Positions 47,726-57,382 of a stretch of 64,000 nt of DNA are shown here, piece after piece (position 1 is the stretch's first letter; each line of letters begins with the position of its first letter). The stretch spans positions 33,932-97,931 of the forward strand of contig BDTT01000113.1 in assembly GCA_002897995.1 (NCBI GenBank), written 5' to 3'. Source of the DNA: a bacterium BMS3Bbin10. Lineage in GTDB: Bacteria > Pseudomonadota > Alphaproteobacteria > Rhizobiales > Methyloligellaceae. The translations under genes were made by a program, and so were the position numbers. The notes beneath the pieces are model-generated. The model ran no database searches. It worked only from the letters and a program-made list of their open reading frames with translations, and was not told the origin of the DNA.

Positions 47726-48190
47726 TTATATCTGGTTGGCGAGCAGGGCGACTTTGGCCCCCATGCTGATGAACGCGCCCGCGCCTTCCATTGCGAGACC
47801 CAGGAGAACCACCAGAGCGGATGTCCACAGGACGAGATTTCGCGTCGCCGATTTCTTCACGACCTCGCCGTAGGCGGCAATCGGAAGATATGTGGCCAGG
47901 AGCAGCAGCATGAGAAACACATGCTCCTTGGTCTCCATGAAGAAGCTATGCGCGAAAGGCCACGGACCGGCTTTGATAAGGGTCTTGTCGCCGCCGTAAA
48001 AGACCACATACCAGTAGCCGCCGACGATGTAGGCCGACCACATCAGAATGGCCGCCAGAACGCTTGCGTTGCGAAGGCGGACGATGTTGGCATCGCTCGC
48101 GTTCAATGCCTCGACGAACACCCAGACAGAGGCAATGATCGCGAGAACGCCGAATGTCGGATGCAGCATCAGTATTAATTCTTTGGACAT
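47726..48190 (-). CDS. Multi-TM membrane protein
   Basis: 154 aa, four or so hydrophobic segments. Confidence 0.7.
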   Translation of the reverse strand: MSKELILMLHPTFGVLAIIASVWVFVEALNASDANIVRLRNASVLAAILMWSAYIVGGYWYVVFYGGDKTLIKAGPWPFAHSFFMETKEHVFLMLLLLATYLPIAAYGEVVKKSATRNLVLWTSALVVLLGLAMEGAGAFISMGAKVALLANQI

Positions 48191-48769
48191 TACATATCTC
48201 CTTTTTCAACCCGCCTGACAGCGGGGCCGGTCGCGGAAAATGTGCATGACGAGCGCCGCTGAAAACCCGAGAGGTTGCGCCGGACGGAAATGCTTCGGCG
48301 TATCCTGGATTTATGCGAGAGGGTTCGGCGAGGGCGGGCCGTCCGGCGGCGCTGCCGGCGTGAACTGCGGCGCGCGGCGAACCGCTTCTTTCCGGTCCCG
48401 GCCGCAAATGCCGATCGAACCGGTTCCTCTCTTTTGAGCCAGGGTACTCTTTTGAGCCAGGGCACGTCATCTCACCTTCTCACTCGTAACAATTCCGGCG
48501 CCGGGCGTATTTCAGAAGCCGCTTCACCGCTTTGGCGATGTCCTGAAGAACTCCCTTGGACCGTTCGGCAAAATCCAGAATCCTATTCTCGAACTCCCGG
48601 ATCCCGCTGCGTCGAATGCGCCTCACATGCTTCAGTATTTGCAGGTACAATGGCCGGTGTCTGTGACCTAGGTATCAGTTCCTCCCAGGTCCATTCACAT
48701 TGTTTCCGCGGCTGCCGGGAATTTGGCGGGCATGCATCCGGCAAGGACATGTTCAGGAGGAATCGCAGT

Positions 48770-49483
48770 ATGAAAAATCTTTCGGCCGCCCGCGGCGTGC
48801 TTCAAGGTTCCGGGCTGTTCCGCCAGGTCGATAACGCACTGCTTGACGACCTGCTGCCCCGTTTCCATCGGGAAACCTGGGCGCGCAAACGCTCCGTTCC
48901 GGCCGAAGCCGTAAAGGAGCGTTTTCACGTCATCGTCTCGGGCCGGCTTCAGGTTTTGCAGATAAATGAAGAGACCGGACGGATGGTCACCATTTTCCTG
49001 CATGCCCCCGGCGACGCTTTCGATCTGCTTCAGCTCCTGACCGGCCAGCCCTGCGAAGGGGTATTCGAAGCGCGCGACGATCTGGATCTTCTAACCCTTC
49101 CGGTCAGTGAGGTCCGTGCGTGGATATCCCGGCATCCGGAATTCAACCGCAATCTTTTTCCCTATCTTGGCGAGCAGATACGCGGCCTGGCCCAGCTTGC
49201 CGGAGATCTCGCGCTGCACGATACCGAAACCCGGCTGGCCCACCTGATTATGCGCAATCTCGATGACCAGGACCCTCAACGCTACGACCTGAAGCTCATC
49301 AATGACCTATCGCACGAGGTGCTGGCGGAAATGATTGGCAGTGTTCGCGCGGTCGTCAATCGCCAATTGCAGCACTGGCGCAAACAGGGAATTATCAGCC
49401 TGGATCACGGGCACATACACATCAAGAAACTCGATGCGCTGCTGAGCCGGACCAGGCAGTATAAGTTGCCCCCGCCGGCGTAA
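48770..49483 (+). CDS. Crp/Fnr family transcriptional regulator
   Basis: AGGAGG upstream of MKNLSAARG; cNMP-binding fold and C-terminal HTH (DLSHEVLAEMIGSVRAVVNRQLQHWRKQGII). Confidence 0.85.
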   Translation: MKNLSAARGVLQGSGLFRQVDNALLDDLLPRFHRETWARKRSVPAEAVKERFHVIVSGRLQVLQINEETGRMVTIFLHAPGDAFDLLQLLTGQPCEGVFEARDDLDLLTLPVSEVRAWISRHPEFNRNLFPYLGEQIRGLAQLAGDLALHDTETRLAHLIMRNLDDQDPQRYDLKLINDLSHEVLAEMIGSVRAVVNRQLQHWRKQGIISLDHGHIHIKKLDALLSRTRQYKLPPPA

Positions 49484-49525
49484 CGCGGGCGATGCATGTT
49501 AAGCGGTATGTGAGGGGGCAGGGTC

Positions 49526-50830
49526 ATGCATAAATCAGGGAACGCCGTTTCGTTCTGGTCCGCGGTGTCCATGGGCATCGGCGCGATGGTCGGCGCCGGC
49601 ATTTTTGCATTGCTTGGCCAGGCGGGGCTGATCGCCGGCAGCGCGGTCTGGCTGTCATTTATTGCCGGGGGCGTGATCGCCCTTCTGTCGGGCTATTCCA
49701 TGGGCCGGCTGGGCGCGCGCTTTCCCTCAAGCGGCGGGCTTGTCGAATATCTGGTGCAGGGCTACGGCGAAAACATGTTCTCCGGGGGCATCAGCGTGAT
49801 GATGTATATCGCGGCGCTGGTTTCAATTTCACTGGTCGCCCGGACATTCGGCACCTATGCCTATGAACTGCTTCCCTCCGGGTCGCCGCATATCTGGGTG
49901 GAGGTTTTTGCCGCCGGGATCGTGGCGGTTTTCATGCTGGTCAATCTGAATGGCCCGGGCAGCATGGCGCGAGTGGAAAACCTCGTGGTTCTTCTGAAAA
50001 TGCTTGCGCTTGGCATATTCGCCATTGCCGGAATCGCCACCATGGATCCGGCAAGACTGTCCCCCGCAACTTACCCGCCGGCGCAGACGGTGCTGTTCTC
50101 GCTGGCCATCACCTTCTTCGCCTATGAAGGGTTTCGGATCATCACAAACGCGGCGGAAGACATGCCCGACCCCGCCAGGATTCTGCCGCGCGCCATGATG
50201 ACCGCCATTGCCATTGTCATGGTGATCTATGTGGCCGTGGCCATAGCCGTCTTCGGCAATCTATCGGCGGCGGAGGCGGTGAAAGCGCAGGACTATGCGC
50301 TGGCGGAGGCCGCGCGCCCGGCTTTCGGCGCAACCGGATTTACCATTATGGCGCTGGCCGCCCTGCTGTCCACGTCGTCGGCGATCAATGCCAGCCTGTA
50401 TGCGGTAACCAACATCACCTATCAGCTGGCCCGGCTCGGCGAACTGCCCGGCAAATTCGGGCAGCCAATCGCGCATTCCCGACAGGGGCTCATCATCTCT
50501 TCGGCCGCCATCATGGGAATGGCGGTGTTTTTCGATCTCTCCTCGATCGCCTCTATCGGCGCCGTTTCCATGCTGATGATTCATATGATCGTGCATATCG
50601 GACATTTGCGCCTGCTGGACAAAACCGGAGCTTCGCGGCTGATGGTGGCCGCGGCCATTGCCGCCAATCTCGGCGCAATCCTGCTGTCGGCCATCTATCT
50701 CGGCAACAACCGGCCCTCCATTCTGCTCTGGATAGCCGGGTTTTTCCTGACCGCTTTCATGTTCGAGAAGGCCTTGCGCGTCGTCACCGGACGGGTCGTC
50801 GTCAAACGCACGCCCCTTCGCGGCGCCTGA
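49526..50830 (+). CDS. APC family amino acid permease
   Basis: GIGAMVGAGIFALLGQAGLIAGSAVWLSFIAGGVIALLSGYSMGRLGARFPSSGG. Confidence 0.88.
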   Translation: MHKSGNAVSFWSAVSMGIGAMVGAGIFALLGQAGLIAGSAVWLSFIAGGVIALLSGYSMGRLGARFPSSGGLVEYLVQGYGENMFSGGISVMMYIAALVSISLVARTFGTYAYELLPSGSPHIWVEVFAAGIVAVFMLVNLNGPGSMARVENLVVLLKMLALGIFAIAGIATMDPARLSPATYPPAQTVLFSLAITFFAYEGFRIITNAAEDMPDPARILPRAMMTAIAIVMVIYVAVAIAVFGNLSAAEAVKAQDYALAEAARPAFGATGFTIMALAALLSTSSAINASLYAVTNITYQLARLGELPGKFGQPIAHSRQGLIISSAAIMGMAVFFDLSSIASIGAVSMLMIHMIVHIGHLRLLDKTGASRLMVAAAIAANLGAILLSAIYLGNNRPSILLWIAGFFLTAFMFEKALRVVTGRVVVKRTPLRGA

Positions 50831-50977
50831 GACGCCGCCGCGCTTCCAGCTCATCAATAATTTTCAATCTGATACCCAGGTAGCAGCCTTTCGTCGGTTC
50901 CGGGCTCAAAAACGGGTCAGACAGAGGCGTTCACGCGCTGTCGTAAGGAAAACGTCCAACTCAAAGGAGATGCGACA

Positions 50978-51481
50978 ATGCTTGATCTCAAATCACTCAT
51001 TCCCTTTCACCACAAATCCCGGAAAGTCGCCAAACCGTCCGATGCTCCCCGCGAGCCGTTCCTCGCTTTTCGGCAGGAAATGGACCACCTGTTCGACAGC
51101 TTCTTCAATGGCAGCGCGCTCATCCCCCGGGAGAGTGCGTGGAGCGCCGCCATGCCGAAACTGGAGATTACCGACGGTGAGAAGGAGCTGACCATCGCCG
51201 CGGAACTTCCCGGCATGGAAGAAAAGGATGTCGACCTGAAAATCAGCGGCGACCTGCTCACAATTGAAGGAGAAAAAAGCGAGGAGAGCGAGAAAGAAGA
51301 AGGTGAGCGCACCTATAGCGAGCGCCATTACGGCTATTTCTCGCGCACCATCCGCCTGCCCTTCACCGTGACCGACCAGAAGGTCGACGCCAGATTCGAT
51401 AAAGGCGTTCTGACCATCAAGCTGGAGAAACCGGCCGAGCAGCAGCAAGGCGTCAAACATGTGGAAATCAAGAGCGCCTGA
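50978..51481 (+). CDS. Hsp20/alpha-crystallin family small heat shock protein
   Basis: LEITDGEKELTIAAELPGMEEKDVDLKISGDLLTIEGEKSEE...FDKGVLTIKLEKP. Confidence 0.93.
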   Translation: MLDLKSLIPFHHKSRKVAKPSDAPREPFLAFRQEMDHLFDSFFNGSALIPRESAWSAAMPKLEITDGEKELTIAAELPGMEEKDVDLKISGDLLTIEGEKSEESEKEEGERTYSERHYGYFSRTIRLPFTVTDQKVDARFDKGVLTIKLEKPAEQQQGVKHVEIKSA

Positions 51482-51577
51482 ACAGCGCGTTTGACGCACA
51501 AATCGCATTTCTCTTCCGCGCCGCCATCTGCCGGTTGCGGGTGGCGGCGCGGAATTGGCGGGAAAGGAGATGAAAAA

Positions 51578-52969
51578 ATGTCGAGGATTTTTATGCGGCT
51601 CGCCGGCGTGTTCGCCATTTTGGTATTTCTCGCCGCTCCCCTTGGCGGGGGCGCCATCGCGCGCTCATTGCTGCTGGATGAAAGCCGCGGGGTTATGACC
51701 CTTGCCCCGGTTCTGGAAAAAGTCACGCCGGCGGTTGTCAATATCGCTGTCGAGAGTCACCGGGTTGCGCGCGAAAACCCGCTGATGCGCGACCCCTTCT
51801 TTCGTCATTTCTTTGACCTGGAAAAGCCCGAGCAGATACCGCGGCGCAAAACCATGGCGGCCGGCTCCGGCGTCATCGTTGACGCTGCAAAGGGCTATGT
51901 TCTCACCAACCATCATGTGGCCAACAATGCCGACGTCATCCGCATCACGCTGAAGGACGGCCGAACGTTCAAGGCCAGGCTGATCGGCTCCGATCCGGGG
52001 ACGGATATCGCCCTTGTCCAGATCAAGGCGCGCGGCCTCGCACAGGTGCCGCTCGGCGATTCCGACACATTGAAAGTCGGCGACTTCGTACTCGCCATCG
52101 GCAATCCCTTCGGCCTCGGCCAGACCGTAACCTCGGGGATTGTCTCGGCGCTTGGCCGCAGCACGGTCGGGGCCGAGAAATACGAAGACTTCATTCAGAC
52201 CGACGCCTCGATAAATCCGGGCAATTCGGGCGGTGCGCTGGTCAATTCCAAAGGCGAATTGATGGGCATCAACACAGCCATCATCGCTCCGGGAGGCGGC
52301 AATGTGGGCATTGGATTCGCCGTACCCGTCAACATGGCGCGCGCGGTGATGCGCCAGCTCATCAAATATGGCGAAGTGCGCCGCGGCAGAATCGGCATCG
52401 AGATACAAACGCTGACCAAAGACATCGCCGAAGCGCTCGGTCTGAAAACGACGAATGGCGCCGTAATCAACCGGGTCGTGAAAGGCGCCCCGGCGGATAA
52501 GGCCGGACTGAAAGCGGGAGACATCATTACCTCGATAAATGGCCGGCCGGTGTCCGACGCCGACGATGTGCGCAACCGCGTCGGGCTGATGGAACGCGGC
52601 GCGCGCATCGAGGTCGGAATCGTCCGCAACGGCGTTGCCAGAACCGTAACGGTCACAATCGGCAAGGTTCAGGAAACGGCGCGCGTGGATGGCCGCACCA
52701 TCGCGCAGTTCGAGGGCGCGACGTTCTCCAACCTGCCGGCCGACCATCCGGCGCGGGGCAAGGTCAAGGGCGTGCTCGTCGAGCGCGTCGAGCGCGCCAG
52801 CCCCGCCGCGGCGCTCGGGTTGCGCGCCGGCGACATCATCACCGCTGTCAACCGGCAGCCGGTCTCGTCGGTCGGCGACCTCGAGCGGATCGCCAATGCG
52901 AGCAAGGACGGCGTGATCGCCCTCAATATCTGGCGCGACGGATCGGAACTGTTCGTGTTCGTCAGATAG
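51578..52969 (+). CDS. DegP/DegQ (Do-like) serine protease with two PDZ domains
   Basis: LTNHHVANNADVI, DPGTDIALVQIKA, TDASINPGNSGGALVN; PDZ1/PDZ2 segments. Confidence 0.93.
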   Translation: MSRIFMRLAGVFAILVFLAAPLGGGAIARSLLLDESRGVMTLAPVLEKVTPAVVNIAVESHRVARENPLMRDPFFRHFFDLEKPEQIPRRKTMAAGSGVIVDAAKGYVLTNHHVANNADVIRITLKDGRTFKARLIGSDPGTDIALVQIKARGLAQVPLGDSDTLKVGDFVLAIGNPFGLGQTVTSGIVSALGRSTVGAEKYEDFIQTDASINPGNSGGALVNSKGELMGINTAIIAPGGGNVGIGFAVPVNMARAVMRQLIKYGEVRRGRIGIEIQTLTKDIAEALGLKTTNGAVINRVVKGAPADKAGLKAGDIITSINGRPVSDADDVRNRVGLMERGARIEVGIVRNGVARTVTVTIGKVQETARVDGRTIAQFEGATFSNLPADHPARGKVKGVLVERVERASPAAALGLRAGDIITAVNRQPVSSVGDLERIANASKDGVIALNIWRDGSELFVFVR

Positions 52970-52976
52970 GCCCCCT

Positions 52977-53012
52977 GATCTCCAGCTTCCCTCCCCCGGG
53001 AAGCTGGAGATC
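52977..53012. terminator. Perfect 15-bp stem-loop after degP-like gene
   Basis: GATCTCCAGCTTCCC-tccccc-GGGAAGCTGGAGATC; no poly-T tract follows. Confidence 0.55.
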
Positions 53013-53081
53013 GCCATAGATGCAAACTGACATATGGAGAAAACCGGAAAACCGGACTTTCCAGCAAGAAGCGGCGAATGG

Positions 53082-53510
53082 ATGAAAACTCAGATAAAGG
53101 TTTGCTGTATCGCTATTCTGGTCAGCAGGAGCCATGTAGCCGCTGCGCGGCATGCGTTGCGCCAGGGCCAGGCCGGCGGCCTTTCCCAATCGCTCCTGCG
53201 CAAGCCGGGTTGCGATGACCGGGGAGCGCGCATCTACCGTCTGCCGGTCGTGGGGGCGGTCATTGGCGAAGGGCCGATCGTCCGGTTTCTGGAGACCGGA
53301 TGTCCCGATCAGAGCCACAAGCTCATCGACAGATCCTGCGTGCTTTTTGACGACATCGGCATTCCTGAAACACGTCATCCAATTTATCTGAACGCCCTGA
53401 AGGCGGGGCATGCCCTGATGATCCTGCAAGGCCCCGCGAGCGAGTTGAGGAAAGCATGCGAGATCCTCGAAGACATCTGCCTGGAAAAACCGGTTCTTTG
53501 CTTCAGCTGA
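53082..53510 (+). CDS. Hypothetical protein, possibly divergent general-stress-like
   Basis: MKTQIKVCCIAILVSRSHVAAARHAL...; RBS unclear; alternative start inside 53034-53510. Confidence 0.4.
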   Translation: MKTQIKVCCIAILVSRSHVAAARHALRQGQAGGLSQSLLRKPGCDDRGARIYRLPVVGAVIGEGPIVRFLETGCPDQSHKLIDRSCVLFDDIGIPETRHPIYLNALKAGHALMILQGPASELRKACEILEDICLEKPVLCFS

Positions 53511-53561
53511 GGCGGCCCGGGAAAACGCAATTGCGCCATTAGCCTGAGGAGACCTTTTGTA

Positions 53562-54137
53562 ATGCCTTTTGTCACAAAACAAGCCGCGATCTCGATTCAA
53601 TTCGACCCGGCATTCCTGAAACGGTTCCGCAAACTCAGCCTGATCGTCGGCGTCCTGCTGGTGATCGTGGGTCTCGCGGGCGCGGCAGTCCCCCAAATCA
53701 TGTCGCTGGTTGTGGTCATCTTTCTCGGCTGGCTACTGATTTGCGCCGGAATCCTGAGCGCTTACCTGGTGTTTCTGAGCCGGGGCCGGTCCATGATCGC
53801 CTGGCTGAAACCGGTATTGCTGGCCCTGATCGGCACCTTGTTTCTGATGAATCCGGCGGCCGGTGTGGCCACGCTGGCGCTCCTGCTTTCGATCTATTTG
53901 CTGCTTGACGCATTTGGCGGCCTGGGTCTCGCCCACGATCTGTATCCGCACAGGGGATGGGGCTGGATGGCGGCAAATGGAGTCATGTCGCTTATTCTTG
54001 CGGCCATCCTCCTTTTCGGCTGGCCGGTGGAATCGCCGACCCTTGTCGGGATATTCCTCGGTCTCTCCCTGGCTTTCGACGGCCTCGCGCTGGTTTTGAT
54101 CGGGTTGCTGTCAGCAAGCGATGAGCCGTCGCGATAA
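53562..54137 (+). CDS. HdeD family (DUF308) membrane protein
   Basis: 191 aa, six-TM pattern with VILVIVGLAGAAVPQIMSLVVVIFLGWLLICAGIL. Confidence 0.75.
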   Translation: MPFVTKQAAISIQFDPAFLKRFRKLSLIVGVLLVIVGLAGAAVPQIMSLVVVIFLGWLLICAGILSAYLVFLSRGRSMIAWLKPVLLALIGTLFLMNPAAGVATLALLLSIYLLLDAFGGLGLAHDLYPHRGWGWMAANGVMSLILAAILLFGWPVESPTLVGIFLGLSLAFDGLALVLIGLLSASDEPSR

Positions 54138-54194
54138 ACGAGGCGCCGCCGGCGAGTATCTGATCCAAGGCAATAAACTGGAAGGGATGACACC

Positions 54195-54326
54195 GTGTTT
54201 CCAATCAGGACGACCGTCGCAACTCTTGAGATGATGAAGCTCTACCCGCAACCCACCAAGAGCATTCCCAGCGTGGAATATCTGCCAATCCCCCATCCCG
54301 CAACACCGGGCAAGAGCCCGAGCTGA
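54195..54326 (+). CDS. 43-aa proline-rich peptide (tentative)
   Basis: GTG start after GAAGGGA; FPIRTTVATLEMMKLYPQPTKSIPSVEYLPIPHPATPGKSPS. Confidence 0.3.
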   Translation: MFPIRTTVATLEMMKLYPQPTKSIPSVEYLPIPHPATPGKSPS

Positions 54327-54344
54327 CAACGGAGGAAACAGGAG

Positions 54345-54770
54345 ATGTTCAAGATACTTCCCGAAAGCAAGGGCGCGCTGCTGGCAATCCAGGCGAGTGG
54401 CGAACTGACTGTCGAGGATTATGAAAAAATCCTCGTTCCGAAGCTCAGGGCGTTGTTTGCGGAACATTCAAAACTGCGGATTCTGATCGAATTCGCCGAT
54501 GACTTTTCATGCTGGGCCTCGCCCGGCGCCGCCTGGGACGACATGAAGATCGGTCTGCGCCATGGCGGCGATTTCGAGAAGATCGCGCTTGTCGGCGCGC
54601 CGGACTGGGTCGAATGGGGCATGAAATTCTACGGGCTGTTTGTCAGGGGAGAAATAAGAGCGTTTCCGGCAGGCGCCAGAGAGCAGGCTCTCGGCTGGCT
54701 CGCGCAGATGCCCGATCAAGGAAACTCAGGAGAAATGGAAAACGAAGGAAACCGAGATGACATCAAATGA
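54345..54770 (+). CDS. STAS/SpoIIAA-like protein
   Basis: LLAIQASGELTVEDYEKILVPKLRALFAEHSKLRILIEFADDFSCWASPGAAWDDMKIGL. Confidence 0.8.
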   Translation: MFKILPESKGALLAIQASGELTVEDYEKILVPKLRALFAEHSKLRILIEFADDFSCWASPGAAWDDMKIGLRHGGDFEKIALVGAPDWVEWGMKFYGLFVRGEIRAFPAGAREQALGWLAQMPDQGNSGEMENEGNRDDIK

Positions 54771-55404
54771 GCATAAGCATGAAAACCCGGGAGACCCATA
54801 CAAGGTTCGGGAAGTGGTCGCGGTTTTTGACAGTGCCGAGGAACTGGAAGACGCCGTCGAAAAGCTGCAGGAGAGCGGCGTCGCCCGGCCAGATGTTTCC
54901 CTGCTGGCCACGGATAAGGCGATCATGGACAAACTTGGCCGCCATTTCAGGAAGGTGAGCGAGCTTGAGGATAATCCGCTCACGCCACAGGCTGCGTTTG
55001 TCAGTTCAGCCGATATTGCCGAAGAGGAAGCTGTCCTTGTCGGCGTCCCGCTCTATATCGGGGCCGTGGCCGGGACGCTCGCGGTTGTCGCTTCGGGAGG
55101 TGCGCTGGGCTTTATTTTGGCGGCCGCCGCCGCTGGTGGCGCCGGCGGGGCGGCAATCGGCGCCCTGGCCGCCAGGGCGCTCGGCAAGCAGCATGCAAAA
55201 AACCTCGAGGAACAATTGAAGCGGGGCGGTCTGCTGCTTTGGGTCAGGGTGAGGGACAACACGCGCCAGGACGATATCGAAGCCATCCTTTCAGGCGCGG
55301 GCGGGCGGCATGTGCACGCTCATGACCTTGAACGCATGTGGGGGGAAAAGGATATCCCGCTGCATGATTTCAATCCCGATCCTCTTTTGGGAAAGGAGCA
55401 ATGA
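54757..55404 (+). CDS. General-stress-type protein with Gly-zipper membrane segment
   Basis: EVVAVFDSAEELEDAVEKLQESGVARPDVSLLA; GGALGFILAAAAAGGAGGAAIGALAARALGKQHA. Confidence 0.7.
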   Translation: MTSNEHKHENPGDPYKVREVVAVFDSAEELEDAVEKLQESGVARPDVSLLATDKAIMDKLGRHFRKVSELEDNPLTPQAAFVSSADIAEEEAVLVGVPLYIGAVAGTLAVVASGGALGFILAAAAAGGAGGAAIGALAARALGKQHAKNLEEQLKRGGLLLWVRVRDNTRQDDIEAILSGAGGRHVHAHDLERMWGEKDIPLHDFNPDPLLGKEQ

Positions 55405-55515
55405 GGAACAACGGCAGCTCCCTTCAGATGACCACTGCCGGTTCGCCTGAATCGGGAATGGCGTTCCATCGCCTTTTCTCCCGATGAGTAAACAGCCAAC
55501 GGAAACGGAGAGTCT

Positions 55516-56049
55516 GTGATGACAAAGAAAATTCTGGTCGCCTTTGACGGGTCGGATCATGCCGATCGCACGCTGCGGCGGGCCGCCGAACTGGCAGTCG
55601 CGGAGAACGCGGAGATGATTATTCTTCATGCGGTCGTGCCGCATCATCTGTCGGATGAAGAGATCGCTTATGCCGAAGAAAGATGCGGCAACGAGTATCG
55701 CGAGCGCATGCGCCATGCCAGCAGGGTAAGGTTGCCATTGGAAGATATGGCTGAAGAACGGCCGGTTCGCCAATATATCGAGGCACGCGACATCTTCTAT
55801 CGCGTCTTGGGCGAGGACATTCTTAAACGCGCGGAAACGCGCGCGAAAGAACTCGGGGTTCGGACCGTCAAAACCGAACTGGAGTTTGAGCACCCCGCGA
55901 AAGCAATATTGGACGCCGCCCGGCGGAAGGATGTGGATATGATCGTTATGGGAAGGAAAGGACATAACCGGATCGCGGAGTTCTTTCTCGGCAGCACCGC
56001 GCAACATGTCATTCAACATGCCGAACGCTCTGTCCTGATGGTTGCATGA
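55516..56049 (+). CDS. Universal stress protein
   Basis: MTKKILVAFDGSDHADRTLRRAAELA; VDMIVMGRKGHNRIAEFFLGSTAQHVIQHAERSVLMV. Confidence 0.92.
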   Translation: MMTKKILVAFDGSDHADRTLRRAAELAVAENAEMIILHAVVPHHLSDEEIAYAEERCGNEYRERMRHASRVRLPLEDMAEERPVRQYIEARDIFYRVLGEDILKRAETRAKELGVRTVKTELEFEHPAKAILDAARRKDVDMIVMGRKGHNRIAEFFLGSTAQHVIQHAERSVLMVA

Positions 56050-56197
56050 TCGTGCCCGACGAAGAAAATTTCATGTGATCGAGGGATCAGCTCCGTGTTT
56101 GCGGGGCCGCGAAGGCCTTTCCTTCGTCTGACCCGCCGCTTTTGCATAGGGTTCGGGAGGGCCGGTCTCCCGGTATCGTCTCGAGCGTAAATCAACG

Positions 56198-57379
56198 ATG
56201 AAGTCGGAGGGCAGGCTGATGGGTTTGGGTAGTTTGAAAATCGGCATCGCGGTTCTTGCAACACTCGCTTTCCTGGGAGGCGGGGCTTACCTGCGCCTGG
56301 AGCGAATTGCGGAGCGCGAGGCAATCCCGCCACCGGTGCAGCATCCGTGGGCGCTTCATACGGTTAAAGTCAGGCAGGGCACGGTTACGGAAGGATTTCC
56401 GGTTCTGGCGACCCTGTCCTCCAGCGATGAGATCTCGATCAAGCCGCAAATCGGCGGCGTCATCCATAAGATCGGACCGCGCGAGGGAAAAAGGGTCGAA
56501 AAGGGGATGCTGCTCGCCCTTGTCGATACGGTTGAACTGAAGACGGAACTGGCGGCGCTCAGGGCTTCGCTCACGGCGGCGGCGGCCGAAGAAAAACTCC
56601 AGAGAATCCAACTGAAGCGGATAGAAAAACTGGTGCCATTGGGTTTTGCGACACCGGAAAAGCGCGACCAGCTCATCGCCGCGGTGGAAGTCGCCTCCGG
56701 GAAAAGAAAGCAGCTTTTGGCGCAGATCGCCGAAGTCGAAACGAGAATTGGCTATGGCGTGATCAGATCGCCCGTGAACGGCCAGGTTGTCGCGAGAAAC
56801 CAGACGATCGGAGATCTCGCCAGTCCGGGTAAGGAGATTTACCGGATCAACGCCGCTTCCGGCGCCAAGGTCAAGATTGTCGTACCGCAGGAAATACTTG
56901 CCGGGCTTCATACCGGCTCCGATGTCGTCCTGACCTATGCCGGAAAATCGAAGACCGTCCGGTTAACCCGGCTGTACCCGGCGCTTGACGCATTATCAAT
57001 GGGGACCGCCGAAGCTGATCTCGAGCATGCGCCCTTCTCCCTTCCGAGCGGCGCGCGCGTCGCGGCCCGGGTGATCACCAGGAGTTATCCGGAGGTGACC
57101 ATCCTGCCGCTGTCGGCTGTGGCGCGATCCGCTGACGGCCGCCGCGGAACGGTCTTCAAGGTCGAGAATAGCGCCAGCGGCGATGTTGCGCGCCTAAAAA
57201 AGATTGCCGTTGACATTGAGGCGCGCGGTTTCGAGGGCCTTGCCGTGAAAGGAGACATCGCCCGCGGTGATGCCGTCGTCACCGCGCATGAAAGCGTATT
57301 GCTGCGCCTGCAAGACGCAGACCCCGTGCTGCCGGTCCCTGAGGAGCCCGGGGAGCAGGCAAAGCGGAAGGAGACATAG
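56198..57379 (+). CDS. RND efflux periplasmic adaptor (HlyD/MFP family)
   Basis: DEISIKPQIGGVIHKIGPREGKRVEKGMLLALVDT; YGVIRSPVNGQVVARNQTIGDLASPGKEIYRI. Confidence 0.9.
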   Translation: MKSEGRLMGLGSLKIGIAVLATLAFLGGGAYLRLERIAEREAIPPPVQHPWALHTVKVRQGTVTEGFPVLATLSSSDEISIKPQIGGVIHKIGPREGKRVEKGMLLALVDTVELKTELAALRASLTAAAAEEKLQRIQLKRIEKLVPLGFATPEKRDQLIAAVEVASGKRKQLLAQIAEVETRIGYGVIRSPVNGQVVARNQTIGDLASPGKEIYRINAASGAKVKIVVPQEILAGLHTGSDVVLTYAGKSKTVRLTRLYPALDALSMGTAEADLEHAPFSLPSGARVAARVITRSYPEVTILPLSAVARSADGRRGTVFKVENSASGDVARLKKIAVDIEARGFEGLAVKGDIARGDAVVTAHESVLLRLQDADPVLPVPEEPGEQAKRKET

Positions 57380-57382
57380 TTC

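Noticed and set aside
48430-48465. Tandem repeat CTCTTTTGAGCCAGGG upstream of the Crp/Fnr gene
   Set aside because: Two copies only, no symmetry; could be a chance duplication and not distinct enough to call an operator.
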